19,415 nt of DNA from Burkholderiaceae bacterium (GTDB lineage Bacteria; Pseudomonadota; Gammaproteobacteria; Burkholderiales; Burkholderiaceae_E), in the NCBI GenBank assembly GCA_016710525.1, contig JADJVQ010000078.1, positions 1-19,415 of the forward strand, written 5' to 3'. This document shows positions 1-8,200 of the stretch, piece after piece. The number at the start of each line of letters is the position of its first letter. Position 1 is the first letter of the stretch. The translations under genes were made by a program, and so were the position numbers. The notes beneath the pieces are model-generated. The model had not been told where the DNA came from. It made no database searches and was given only the letters and a program-made list of their open reading frames with translations.

Positions 1-1700
1 TCCCTCATCAGGCGCGCAAGCCCGAAGAACAACGCGTTGTCCAGCCCCTGCGAAAAAGTCGGCGGCGACGCTACGGCGATAGTAGGGGCTCAGTCGGAGC
101 CCGACGCCGAGGCCGATGACCTCGACGCCACCCCCTGCGTTCGCGGCGCGCGACCACCCCGCGCAAATGCCGGTCGAGGGTGAAGGCGTCGTTGGCAAGC
201 GTCGTGGCGCTGTCCATCGGGCAGCCGTCGGACCAACCACGATCAGCAAACAGCACCCGGCGTCCTGCGCCAGCAGTGGCGCGGTCGCAGGCCCAGTCCA
301 CGGCCTCGCCGTCGATCCCTCGCGGAACAGGTCGGCTTTGAGCAGGCGAGGCGATGCCGGCGCGCGAGCGGCGCCAGTTGCGCGCCGCATCCCGGAACAC
401 CAGGTGGCAGCTTTCGTGGCGTCGCCCGGCGGCGCGGCGGAAGCCCTGCGGGCCAGCCATTCGCGATACGGGCGACCGCCGTTCCAGGCGCCGGTGGTGA
501 AACCCAGCACTTCGCTGTCGACGCCGACCATGTCCAGGCTGCGGGCGAGGATGTCAGGCCGGCGCCGCGACGAGCCGATCAGCCCTTCATCGAACCGGAA
601 CAGTCGATCAGCAGCGTGACCGCCGCATCGGCCACGGCCTGGGTCCGCTCGCGCCCGAACAGGCGGCTTTCAGCCCGGCGAACTGACCAGTTGCGCTAGG
701 CGGCGACCGTCGATGCGGCCGTCCTCCTCGCCGAACAGCCAGTCGTCGCAAAGCAGGCGGGCCAGGAGGCGCCGAACAGGCGCGCCAGGCGCGGCATTGA
801 TGCCCCTGGCGGGCGACGAAGGCTGGCGAGCCGCTCGCGGTAGTCGCGCAGCAACGCCTTGCGCAGCAGCGTCGCGGCGGCCAGCTCGACGTCGTAGCGC
901 AGGCTGAAGACGCGATAGCCCTCGCCGGACGCGCCGGACGCCCGGCCCGCGCCGCCGGTCGCCAGAGGCAGGGCGTCGGCTTCCTCCGCGTCGAAATCGA
1001 GCAGCAGCGCCAGGGCGCGCGGGTCCTGCGGCGTCGCGTCCTCGTCGGCCGTGTCTTCACGCTCCGCACGCACCATGGCGCCGACCAGGTGCGCCACCTC
1101 CAACGCATGGGGCGCGAAGCGGGCCTGATCGTGGCGCCAGCGGCGCAGCCGGCCGCCGTGGCCGGCCGAGCGCGAAGCGGTGCCGGCGCGCGTCGCCTCG
1201 ATCAGGTCTTCGCTGTCTTCCGGCACCGGCAAAGCTAGTTCAGGCGCGACCAGGCGACCTGGGCCACGGTAGTGTGGAACAGGATGCCGGAGGCTGGTCT
1301 CGCATTGCCCACCCGTGAAAACGGCGCGACCAGGCCGCGAATCGCCGCTGCAGGTTGGCCGCCAGGCCCGGCAGGCTGTCCGGCGCCAGAGTCTCCACGC
1401 GCAACTGTTCGAGCAGTTCGAAGACCAGGCGCTCGACCGGGTCGGGCGGGCAGTTCCCGCGATGCAGTTCCGCGTCGGAATGCAGCAGGCGCAGGGCCAT
1501 GCCGTCGGCGTGGGCGCGCAACGCCAAAGCTCCCCCGGCCTCCCGGCTCGCCAACCGCGCAAGTGCGGCGCACAGGTCCGCAGGGGCGTTCGCGGCGGTG
1601 CAGGAGGTGGCCGCGAAAACGCAGCTCACCGTCGCCGGTCAGTGCGCGCAGCGTGGCGGCGCAGGCCTTCTTCCATCTTCTGCCGCCGCGGCAGGCTCAT
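1..1700 (-). pseudogene. cobT: CobT-like cobaltochelatase subunit (vWA domain), frameshifted, runs off left edge
   Basis: A vWA-domain protein of the CobT type, which in the aerobic cobalamin pathway works with the AAA+ protein CobS and with CobN to insert cobalt. The start ATG (1700-1698) lies 11 bases after the cobS stop. Reading across frames, the minus strand gives family-like blocks in order: a start MSLPRRQKMEEGLRRH, DPVERLVFELLEQLRVETL, EDLIEATRAG, GYRVFSLRYDVELAAATL, DDWLFGEEDGRIDGRRLAQL, the MIDAS-type metal site LLIDCSGSMK (about 586-625), VDSEVLGFTTGAWNG, SDGCPMDSATTLANDAF and finally LSPYYRRSVAADF plus GLDNALFFGLARLM at the very edge. The blocks sit in different frames, so at least eight frameshifts are needed. 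The end of the gene is outside the window. The overall span fits a full-length protein, so this is either assembly error or a recent pseudogene. No cobN is visible here, so a role other than cobalt chelation cannot be excluded. Confidence 0.8.
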
Positions 1701-1711
1701 TGCGCGGCCGG

Positions 1712-2665
1712 TTATAGATCCACCACGAGCTCGACGTCGAAGGAGCGCCGGTAGTACTCGGCGACCAGCGGGCGCTCGGCACGTCGCACTTGTTGAGGAA
1801 GGACAGCAGCGCCAGCACCGGTCGCGGAAGGATCCCGTGTTCTCCGCCCAGGATCACGGTGCGCGGCGACATCAGGTCGCACAGGTCACCGCGGCGGAAG
1901 CTCTTATGTCAGGTTGGCTAGAAGCGCCACTATCGCGTCGATCAGCTTGCGGCCGGGCTTCGTCCTTGGCCGGCACGCGGGCCAGCACGATCGCGGCCTC
2001 TTCCCGCGGCGAGAGGTAGTTGAGCGGCGACGATGTTCCAGCGGTCAGATCTGGGCGTGGGTTTCGAGTTTTTGCCAGGTGTCAGGATACATGCCCGACA
2101 GGTTGCCGAGAGACCGACCGTGTTCGAGGTGGCGAAGAGGCGGAAGCTGGGTGTGGAAGTGATCACGCCAGTTCTGGCCTTGCTATGGTGAACTTGCCGT
2201 CGCGCTCGAGGACGCGCTGGAACATCACGTCGGGCCGGCCGGCATCGTATTCAGTCGAAGATCAGCGCCACCGGGCGTTGTATGCCAGGCGATGATGCCT
2301 TCCTGGAACTCGGTCACCTGCAGGCCGTCGCGCAGCACGATGGCATCCTCGCCTACCAGATCGAGGCGGCTGATGTGGCCGTCGAGGTTCACCCCGCACG
2401 CAGGGCCAGCCGAGACACGCGCCGCGACCTGTTCGATGTGGTGGACTTGCCGGTGCCGTGGATGCTTGCAGCATCACGCGGCGGCGTCGCGCGTGAAGCC
2501 GGCGAGGAGGGCACGGCGTCACCGGGGTTGAAGTTAGACCGCGTCGATCTCCGGCACGTGGTCCTCGCGCTCGGCGAATGCGGGCACCATCAGGTCGCTG
2601 TCGATGCCGAACATTTCTCGCACCGACACCAGGCGCTCGGGGCGGATCTGGCTCAGTTCCGTCAT
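1712..2665 (-). pseudogene. cobS: CobS-like AAA+ ATPase of cobaltochelatase, frameshifted
   Basis: An AAA+ ATPase of the CobS/MoxR type, partner of CobT. The N-terminus reads MTELSQIRPERLVSVREMFG and continues to DHVPEIDAV, where one lost base (near 2535) turns the expected YNFNP into a stop. Further blocks in shifted frames are LGWPCVR, a start of sensor 1 (TPSFRLFATSNTVGL), DRWNIVAAQL, LMSPRTVI, PVLALLSFLNKCD and the C-terminal EYYRRSFDVELVVDL before the TAA at 1712. The span of 954 bases equals about 317 codons, close to the family's usual length, so the gene is complete except for small indels. Its ATG overlaps the stop of the upstream iclR gene (ATGA at 2665-2662), and cobT follows after 11 bases, so the three genes look like one operon. 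Whether it is functional depends on whether the indels are real. Confidence 0.85.
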
Positions 2666-3465
2666 GCGCCGCTTTCGTCGGGCGCGATGGCCGCGGCGTC
2701 GATCGCGGCGATGGCCTGCGCCGCGCGCTGCAGCGCCGGCAGGAAGCCCAGCGCCTTGTCGCGCGAGACGCGCATCACCGGCGCATGGATGGCGATGCAG
2801 GTGTTCGAGCGCGCCTGCGGCGCGGCACCAGCACGGCGATGGAAAACAGGCCGGGGAGGAATTCCTCGTTGTCGATGGCGTGGCCGTCGCGTTTGACGGC
2901 CTCGATCTCGCGTTCCAGCGCGTCGAAATCGGTGATGGTGTGCGCCGTGTACTGCTCCAGCGGCACCTGGTCGAGCAGGCGGCGGCGCTGGACCGGCGTC
3001 AGTTGCGCCAGCAGCAGCTTGCCGCTGGCCGAGCAATGCGCCGGCACGCGCGAACCGGGATGCAGGTAGAAGCGCAGCGGCGCCTGGGTCTCGACGCGGT
3101 CGAGGTAGAGCACCTCGCTGCCCGACAGCGCGGTGATGTTGCAGCTTTCGCCGACTTCTCGACCAGCCGGCGCAGGCACGTGGCGTGCGGCATGACCGAA
3201 CTGTTGAGCAGGAGGTCCTCGGCGATGCGGCGTAGGCGCAGGCCCGACCGTAGTGGCGGCTGTCGGCGTCCCGCTGCAGCATGCCGGCGCTTTCCAGTTG
3301 TTGCAGCATGCGGTGCAGGGGTCGGCTTTGGGCAGGCCGGTTTCCTGACCAGGCCTGCAGGCTGAAGCGGCGCAGCCGATGCACTCGACCAGCGCGCGCC
3401 ACGCCGGCGTGTCGGCTAGGTCGATGCGGCACCGGTCCGGCGGGGGCGATCATCGACGGCCACAT
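2662..3465 (-). pseudogene. IclR-family transcriptional regulator, frameshifted
   Basis: An IclR-type regulator: an N-terminal winged helix-turn-helix followed by a ligand-binding domain. From ATG 3465 the HTH part is spread over frames (TLHRMLQQLESAGMLQRDAD-like text near 3260-3320). The effector domain is readable between 3179 and 2780 in one frame: ESCNITALSGSEVLYLDRVE, PLRFYLHPGSRVPAHCSASG, KLLLAQLTPVQRRRLL and GHAIDNEEFLPGLFSIAV. The last part, NTCIAIHAPVMRVSRDKALG to the stop at 2662, is in another frame. These pieces are in the right order for the family. The gene is divergent from xsc, the usual layout for a local regulator of its neighbour, and it overlaps cobS by ATGA, so it may control both directions. 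Which effector it senses cannot be told from the sequence. Confidence 0.8.
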
Positions 3466-3619
3466 GGGCGTTTAACCGGGCGCCGGCAGAATTCGTTCGC
3501 CATGAGTCGCGGGCCCGTCCGTCGACCTCGGGACGAAACCGGGCCGGCGACCATAGGCGCTTTGGTGGTGATCTCATGGTGCGACATCATCGAATTCCAT
3601 TATCGGTACAATAACGTTC

Positions 3620-3649
3620 TTGACTTCAGCTTTCGCCGCGCCCTAAAGT
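3620..3649 (+). promoter_or_regulatory. Candidate sigma70 promoter for xsc
   Basis: TTGACT (3620-3625) and TAAAGT (3644-3649) are separated by 18 bases, matching five of six and four of six consensus positions. The element lies about 75 bases before the xsc ATG at 3724, in the spacer between the divergent iclR and xsc genes. This is a pattern match only. Confidence 0.4.
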
Positions 3650-3658
3650 CGCCGACGA

Positions 3659-3704
3659 CATTCCGGAATGACGGAACGCCACGAACGATTCTCCAACATT
3701 CCGC
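3659..3704. promoter_or_regulatory. Palindromic candidate operator in iclR-xsc spacer
   Basis: CATTCCGGAATG (3659-3670) is a perfect 12-base palindrome. It is followed by GGAACG (3673-3678) and by another CATTCCG half site at about 3697-3703. TTCC/GGAA half sites are common in IclR-family operators. The site lies just downstream of the candidate xsc -10 element, where a bound repressor would block transcription. Binding by the neighbouring IclR protein is an inference. Confidence 0.4.
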
Positions 3705-3723
3705 CCCGAGAGAGCAGACCGCC

Positions 3724-5161
3724 ATGAGCACGCCCGACAACCGCAGGTGCCCGAAGGCCCGACCCGCATGACGTCTTCCGAAGCCTTCTGTCGAAACCAT
3801 GGTCGCCAACGGCGTGACTGACATGTTCGGCATCATGGGCTCGGCCTTCATGGACGCCATGGATATCTTCGCCCCGGCCGGCATCCGCCTGATCCCGGTG
3901 GAAGGAGCAGGGCGTCGGCCACATGGCCGACGGCTATTCGCGCGTGTCGCCGCCACGGCGGGTCATCGGCCAGAACGGCCCCGGCATCAGCAACTGCGTG
4001 ACGGCCATCGCCGCCGCCTACTGGGCGCACAGCCCGGTGGTGATCGTGACGCCGGAAACCGGCACCATGGGCATGGGCCTCGGCGGCTTCCAGGAAGCCA
4101 ACCAGTTGCCGATGTTCCAGGAATTCACCAAGTACCAGGGCCACGTCAACAATCCCAGCTCGAAGGCGGCGATGAAGCTGATGCGCAGGCCGACGTGGTA
4201 GTCGCGCTGGGCAGCCGCCTCGGCCCTTCGGCACCCCGCCGCAGCACGGCATGGACTACACGACCCAGCGCTGGCGAAGATCATCCAGATCGACGCCGAC
4301 CACAAGATGCTGGGCCTGGTGAAGAAGATCTCGGTCGGTATTTGCGGCGACGCCGCCGCCGCCGTCGCGCCGAGCAACCTGGCCAACCGCACGCTGGCCT
4401 GCGACGGAACCCGCGCCGAGCGCGCGGCGAAGATCGCCGCCGAAAAGGCCGCCTGGGAAAAGGAGCTCGACGACTGGACCCACGAGCGCGACGCCTTCAG
4501 CCTGGACATGATCGACGAGAACGGTGAAAAAGACCTTCAGCGGCGGCACTACCCGCACCCACGCCGAAGCTGCGCGAGCTGGAAAAGGCCATGCCGCCCG
4601 ACGTGATGGTGTCCACCGACATCGGCAACATCAACTCGGTGGCCAACAGCTATCTGCGTTTCGAGAAGCCGCGCAGCATGTTCGCCGCGATGAGCTTCGG
4701 CAACTGCGGCTACGCCTTCCCCACCATGATCGGCGCCAAGGTGGCCGCCCCGCACCGGCCGGCGATCTCGTATGCCGGCGACGGCGCCTGGGGCATGAGC
4801 CTGATGGAAACCATGACCTGCGTGCGCCACAACATCCCGGTCACCGCCGTCGTCTTCCACAATCGCCAGTGGGCGCGGAAAGAAGAACCAGGTGGATTTC
4901 TACAACCGCCGCTTCGTCGCCGGCGAGCTCGACAACCAGTCCTTCGCCGGCATCGCCCGCGCCATGGGCGCCGAGGGCATCACGGTGGACAAGCTGGAAG
5001 ACGTCGGCCCGGCGCTGAAGAAGGCCATCGACCTGCAGATGAACCACGGCAAGACCTGCATCATCGAGATCATGTGCACCCGCGAACTGGGCGATCCGTT
5101 CCGCAGGGATGCGCTGTCGAAGCCGGTGAGGTTTTTGGAGAAGTACAAGGATTACGTTTGA
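3724..5161 (+). pseudogene. xsc: Sulfoacetaldehyde acetyltransferase (Xsc), frameshifted and internally deleted
   Basis: Xsc is a thiamine-diphosphate enzyme that converts sulfoacetaldehyde and phosphate to acetyl phosphate and sulfite, the desulfonation step of taurine breakdown. The N-terminal half shows MVANGVTDMFGIMGSAFMDA, an EQG-like segment around the cofactor glutamate, HMADGYSRVS and VIGQNGPGISNCVTAIAAAY. The C-terminal half shows DIGNINSVANSYLRFEKPRS, the ThDP motif GDGAWGMSLMETMTCV ending with FHNRQW, and a correct end RDALSKPVRFLEKYKDYV. After GHVNNP (about 4150) the text jumps to SKAAMKLM, skipping roughly 115 codons of the central domain. Frameshifts are numerous: an extra T near 3790, and near 4870-4885 apparent GGGG and AAAA runs shortened by one. 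The total span is about 479 codons against about 600 usual. A terminator follows at 5187. The deletion makes a working enzyme unlikely if the assembly is right. Confidence 0.85.
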
Positions 5162-5186
5162 GTCCGTAGTCCGAGGTAAGCCAACC

Positions 5187-5211
5187 AAAAGCCCGTGCAA
5201 TGCGGGCTTTT
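5187..5211. terminator. Intrinsic terminator after xsc
   Basis: A perfect 9-base stem, AAAAGCCCG (5187-5195) with CGGGCTTTT (5203-5211), encloses a 7-base loop. The U-rich right arm makes a standard intrinsic terminator 25 bases after the xsc stop. The symmetrical A/T ends allow it to work also against transcription arriving from the exonuclease gene on the other strand. Confidence 0.85.
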
Positions 5212-5226
5212 GCCTTGCGGGTCATT

Positions 5227-5253
5227 AAAGAGTCGGCGCTGGTGGTACGGCGG
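5227..5253 (+). repeat. Module-border repeat, copy A
   Basis: The core GTCGGCGCTGGTGGTACGGC (from 5232) recurs with few differences at about 11695 and 18649, always in the same orientation and between genes. This copy lies between the xsc terminator and the end of the exonuclease gene, the left border of the accessory block. It has no obvious hairpin of its own. Confidence 0.6.
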
Positions 5254-5326
5254 GTGATCGGTCGTTCCACCCATTGGCCAAAGGCACTGAATCGGGCGGC
5301 AATGATCCGGTTACCTGGCATACCAA

Positions 5327-6740
5327 TCAGCCGGCGTTGCTCAGTATTTGTTTCGCTTGGTGAATGCGATCCCGCGCAAGGGCAAGGTGTTCTAACAAGA
5401 ACGCCTTTTCATCGTGGGCCGCATCTGCGATCAGCGATTCAAACTCCTCCTCAGCTTTATGAGCGGTAAGCCACGGCAATTTTTTTTCATCACTCATTAG
5501 GCGCCTTGCGACCATCTGGTCAAGGTGCAAGCGATCCCGCACCTCTAATAGATCAGGTCGCTCCGCGTGAATCAATTGCAATCCGAGCTGCTTTAGCCTC
5601 GGATCCTCCAGTCTGAAAACGATTGCCGGGCGATTCTCCCAAGGTACGCAGTGAAATTGCGCGAGAAGCTCCTGGTCGGTATCAAGAAAGAAACTGTCAT
5701 ACAACTGCTCCTCGGCGTGTGAAGAAGCGGCGTCCTCCTTCTTGGATTGTTCTGTCAATTCGATTAGCCGCTCACAAAAACGAGTGTCGTCGCGAATACT
5801 TTCTACTCTTCGCTGAAGCTCATCATCATCTACAACTGTGGCGCTGACAAAATCGGGCGCATCCTCGGCTGGCATTAGCATGGGGCTAGCGTTACATCGA
5901 ACGGAACGAACAGGTTTCGGGGATCTGGCTAGACGCTTGATCAGTTCCTCATCATCCATACACATGAGTTCCTTCGGATCTACGGCCAAGTCAAAAATAA
6001 AGTAACGAGAGTCCGAAGCCGTAGCGGGGCCAAGTCCAGCCGCCAACCAAGAAAACGGCTTGCCAAAATAAAAATCGGAAAAGCAGAAAATCGGTTCCGT
6101 ATCCAAGTGATCAACCACCGAAGCTTTCCGGCTGAATCGCATAAAAGATGACCAGATTTCCGGCGCCCTATCGGCGATGAGTCGGCATAGGAAAATAGTC
6201 GCTTCAACGTCGGCAAGCGCATCATGCGCATTAGTGTGATCGAAGCCGTTCGCTGGCGCGATTTGGTCTAGCTTGAAAATAAAGTTGCCATTCGCACCCC
6301 TTGGGATGGTAATGGCGTTAGGACAAAAAAGAGATGTTGCTTGCACCATTCGCATCACATCCGAACGGCTATTGCCGTTCGTATTTGTCAGATATGGCAG
6401 GTGGAGTGTCTTATACAGCGCGTGCCGTAGAAGATGCTCGTCGAATTCGATTGAGTTATATCCAAGGAAGAGCGATGGCGACCAGGACAAGAGTCTCCTG
6501 GATTTGGTGGATCATCTCGCAATGAGAGGGGAGCTTTGGATCCACCAACTGCGAAGCTCGTACGCCGGTTACTTTAAGTGCGTGGGGCGAAGCCAGCGCG
6601 CCGGGAAGGATTCGGCTTCTAATCTCGAATCGCTCGATCTCATTTAGATCGGCATCCGTGCGAATGGCTGCGAACTGCAGAATCTGATCGAACGACGTGT
6701 TGATACCAGTCGTCTCAGTATCGTAAAAAACGAACGACAT
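5327..6740 (-). pseudogene. sbcB: Exodeoxyribonuclease I (SbcB/ExoI-like), one frameshift
   Basis: A 3'-5' single-strand DNA exonuclease of the ExoI type, about 471 codons, close to the 475 of E. coli SbcB. ATG 6740 is preceded by a good AGAGGA ribosome site. The N-terminal DnaQ-like domain has Exo I DTETTG (FYDTETTGINTSFDQILQFA), then ALKVTG, GYNSIEFDEHLLRHALYKTL, TNTNGNSRSDVMRM and the Exo III-like NAHDALADVEATIFLCRL. The C-terminal part keeps the ExoI-specific FDLAVDPKEL, NASPMLMPAEDAPD and GLQLIHAERPDLL. Between QIQETL and SWSPSLFLGYNS the frame changes near 6488 (one extra base or two lost), so as written the protein splits into a 94-residue and a roughly 387-residue part. The rest is undamaged. 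It lies 140 bases after immA on the same strand and may belong to that unit. A host repair gene or an island gene are both possible. Confidence 0.85.
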
Positions 6741-6880
6741 GTTCCTCTCACTTCCCTAGTGGCTTTGGTAGGCCCTGAACGTGCTGATATCCTGCCATTA
6801 ACCCTTTGCGTGTGCAATCTGACAAAGAGAATCGAAAAACGTTGGACTAAGAGAATGCTGAAAAGCGATGGAGAGTTGCA

Positions 6881-7399
6881 CTAACCTCGGATACGGTATT
6901 CGACCATTTGCTTGCTTACCTTGAATTTCTTCGCAAGCTCATCTAGCGGCGCAGGATCGTCAATATCGAAGGTGCTGTGTGCCAAGACATCAGCAATCAA
7001 GAACTCGGGCAGCAGCAATTCTGCTGCAAATTTATTGGCGTCCACTTCCATGGCGTCCGTGCCAGCAGATGATTTTGAGTTTCGCATTAGGATCTTGAAT
7101 TGCTTGTCGACGTGAACCTCGTTGGACAACATGTCTCTGTGCAACATGTAATGCCCCAACTCGTGCGCGATCGTAAAACGCTGACGATTTGGATGATGCA
7201 AGGCGTTCACTCCGATGATTGGAATTCCCTCCTTTATGTAGATCATCCCTGATAGCTCCGCATCCAGTGGCGAATACCGGATTTGTATACCAAGAGCTTT
7301 CGCAATCTTGTCTACGGGGATTGGTGCCTTCCGAATCCCTTGGGCTTCAAGAAGCTCTCGCGCTGCCTTTTCTGGCTCTATTTTTCGTCTGGTAGTCAT
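6881..7399 (-). CDS. ImmA/IrrE-family zinc metallopeptidase
   Basis: A 172-residue protein with the gluzincin signature HELGH (residues 79-83, in RFTIAHELGHYMLH). A downstream glutamate (E118) in EVDANKFAAELLLP supplies the likely third zinc ligand. Proteins of this family (ImmA of ICEBs1, IrrE/PprI of Deinococcus) cleave a partner XRE-type repressor to switch on its targets after DNA damage or other signals. Its start overlaps the end of the upstream XRE gene by 53 bases, which supports translational coupling and a regulator-protease pair. The segment 6741-6880 between it and the exonuclease holds nothing else I recognise. That it cleaves the neighbouring XRE protein is inferred from the arrangement. 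Confidence 0.9.
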   Translation of the reverse strand: MTTRRKIEPEKAARELLEAQGIRKAPIPVDKIAKALGIQIRYSPLDAELSGMIYIKEGIPIIGVNALHHPNRQRFTIAHELGHYMLHRDMLSNEVHVDKQFKILMRNSKSSAGTDAMEVDANKFAAELLLPEFLIADVLAHSTFDIDDPAPLDELAKKFKVSKQMVEYRIRG

Positions 7400-7772
7400 C
7401 GGTGTCGTCTTTATATGTAGCGCCGCCGTTGGTGTCGGCCAAAAGTAAGCGGACTATTTGTTCCTTCTGTTGAGCATTTAGCCCATCCGGCAACGGTAGT
7501 TCGTCGTGGTCGTGCAAAGGCCTTAGATCACCGAAGGTGGGCAGAAAATCTCTCGGTTCCAATTGGAGTGCCGCCGCGAATCTATAGATCTGATGAACAA
7601 GAATATTTTGGCGACCCGTCTCGATACTCGCAAGGGACGCCCGCGAAATGGCAAGCCGTTTTGCCAAATTCTCTTGAGTGAGGCCAAGTTGCTTTCGACG
7701 ATTCCTGATAAGCAAACCGATGTGCCGATAGATAGCTTCACTATTCACAACTGAAGTATGGCACACCGGCAT
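7347..7772 (-). CDS. XRE-family helix-turn-helix regulator
   Basis: A 141-residue protein from ATG 7772. The HTH covers about residues 17-72, with LIRNRRKQLGLTQENLAKRL and ISRASLASIETGRQNILVHQ, the typical XRE/Cro form. The last 60 residues are polar and charged and could be the tail cut by the ImmA-like partner. The start is uncertain: a GTG at 7748 would remove eight residues and place the HTH near the N-terminus, as is usual, and neither start has a clear ribosome site. The gene is divergent from the ubiquitin-like operon, and inverted repeats in the shared spacer are good candidates for its operators, so it probably represses itself and that operon. Confidence 0.88.
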   Translation of the reverse strand: MPVCHTSVVNSEAIYRHIGLLIRNRRKQLGLTQENLAKRLAISRASLASIETGRQNILVHQIYRFAAALQLEPRDFLPTFGDLRPLHDHDELPLPDGLNAQQKEQIVRLLLADTNGGATYKDDTDDYQTKNRARKGSARAS

Positions 7773-7790
7773 TTCTAATGTCAATATTAA

Positions 7791-7831
7791 TCACAATGTG
7801 ACTATCACACACACTACCATTGTGTGTAGTG
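7791..7831. promoter_or_regulatory. Candidate XRE operators in divergent spacer
   Basis: Two inverted repeats are seen: TCACAATGTGA (7791-7801, five-base arms around one base) and CACTACCATTGTGTGTAGTG (7812-7831, six-base arms around eight). Between them is a CACACA run, and TGTGTG appears in the second element, so half sites of the TCACA/TGTGA type recur. The second element ends one base before the -35 box of the ubiquitin-like operon. Confidence 0.5.
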
Positions 7832-7832
7832 C

Positions 7833-7861
7833 TTGACATTTAATTCCCCCATCGCTAAAGT
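7833..7861 (+). promoter_or_regulatory. Candidate sigma70 promoter of the ubiquitin-like operon
   Basis: A perfect -35 TTGACA (7833-7838) is followed after 17 bases by TAAAGT (7856-7861, four of six). The predicted RNA start near 7868 leaves a leader of about 80 bases before the ATG at 7949. The inverted repeats directly upstream suggest control by the divergent XRE protein. Confidence 0.6.
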
Positions 7862-7948
7862 GACGACATGCAATACAGGTGCCATGCATCAGCTCCCCAA
7901 AAGAGCGGACTGTTGGCGAATGCAAACAAAGAAAGCTAAGGAATTTTC

Positions 7949-8200
7949 ATGTCAGAGCATCCTAAGAAATTGATCACCATCGTCGTCGAAGCCACTCCCC
8001 ATCAATGGCCCAAGGACGAAATCACCTACGCCGAGGTCGTCACTCTTGAAGATCCGGACTTTCCGCAGCACCCTGAGCGTGTCTACTCAGTGACATATGA
8101 GCGGGCACACGGTGACAAGACTGGCGTGCTATCTCCAGGTGGCTCAGTCAAAGTGAAGGAAGGAATGGTGTTCTATGTTAAAGACACTGGCGAGTCATAA
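7949..8200 (+). CDS. Single-domain ubiquitin-like protein (Multi_ubiq-like)
   Basis: An 83-residue protein with an AAGGA ribosome site seven bases before ATG. It matches the pattern of the prokaryotic Multi_ubiq beta-grasp domain: a first strand KLITIVVEATPHQW, then EITYAEVVTLEDPD, then RVYSVTYERAHGDKTGVLSP and GGSVKVKEGMVFYVKDTGES at the end. Most members carry several such domains in tandem; here there is only one. The chain ends GES, with no GlyGly tail of the eukaryotic ubiquitin kind. It would be the modifier that the following E1/E2 protein activates and attaches to a target. Its last 26 bases overlap the next gene, so both are translated together. The family call rests on pattern and context. 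Confidence 0.8.
   Translation: MSEHPKKLITIVVEATPHQWPKDEITYAEVVTLEDPDFPQHPERVYSVTYERAHGDKTGVLSPGGSVKVKEGMVFYVKDTGES

Noticed and set aside
53..78. A fourth apparent copy of the border repeat (AAAGTCGGC...TACGGCG).
   Set aside because: On the minus strand it encodes YYRRSVAADF of the CobT C-terminus, so the likeness is explained by coding sequence and is probably chance.
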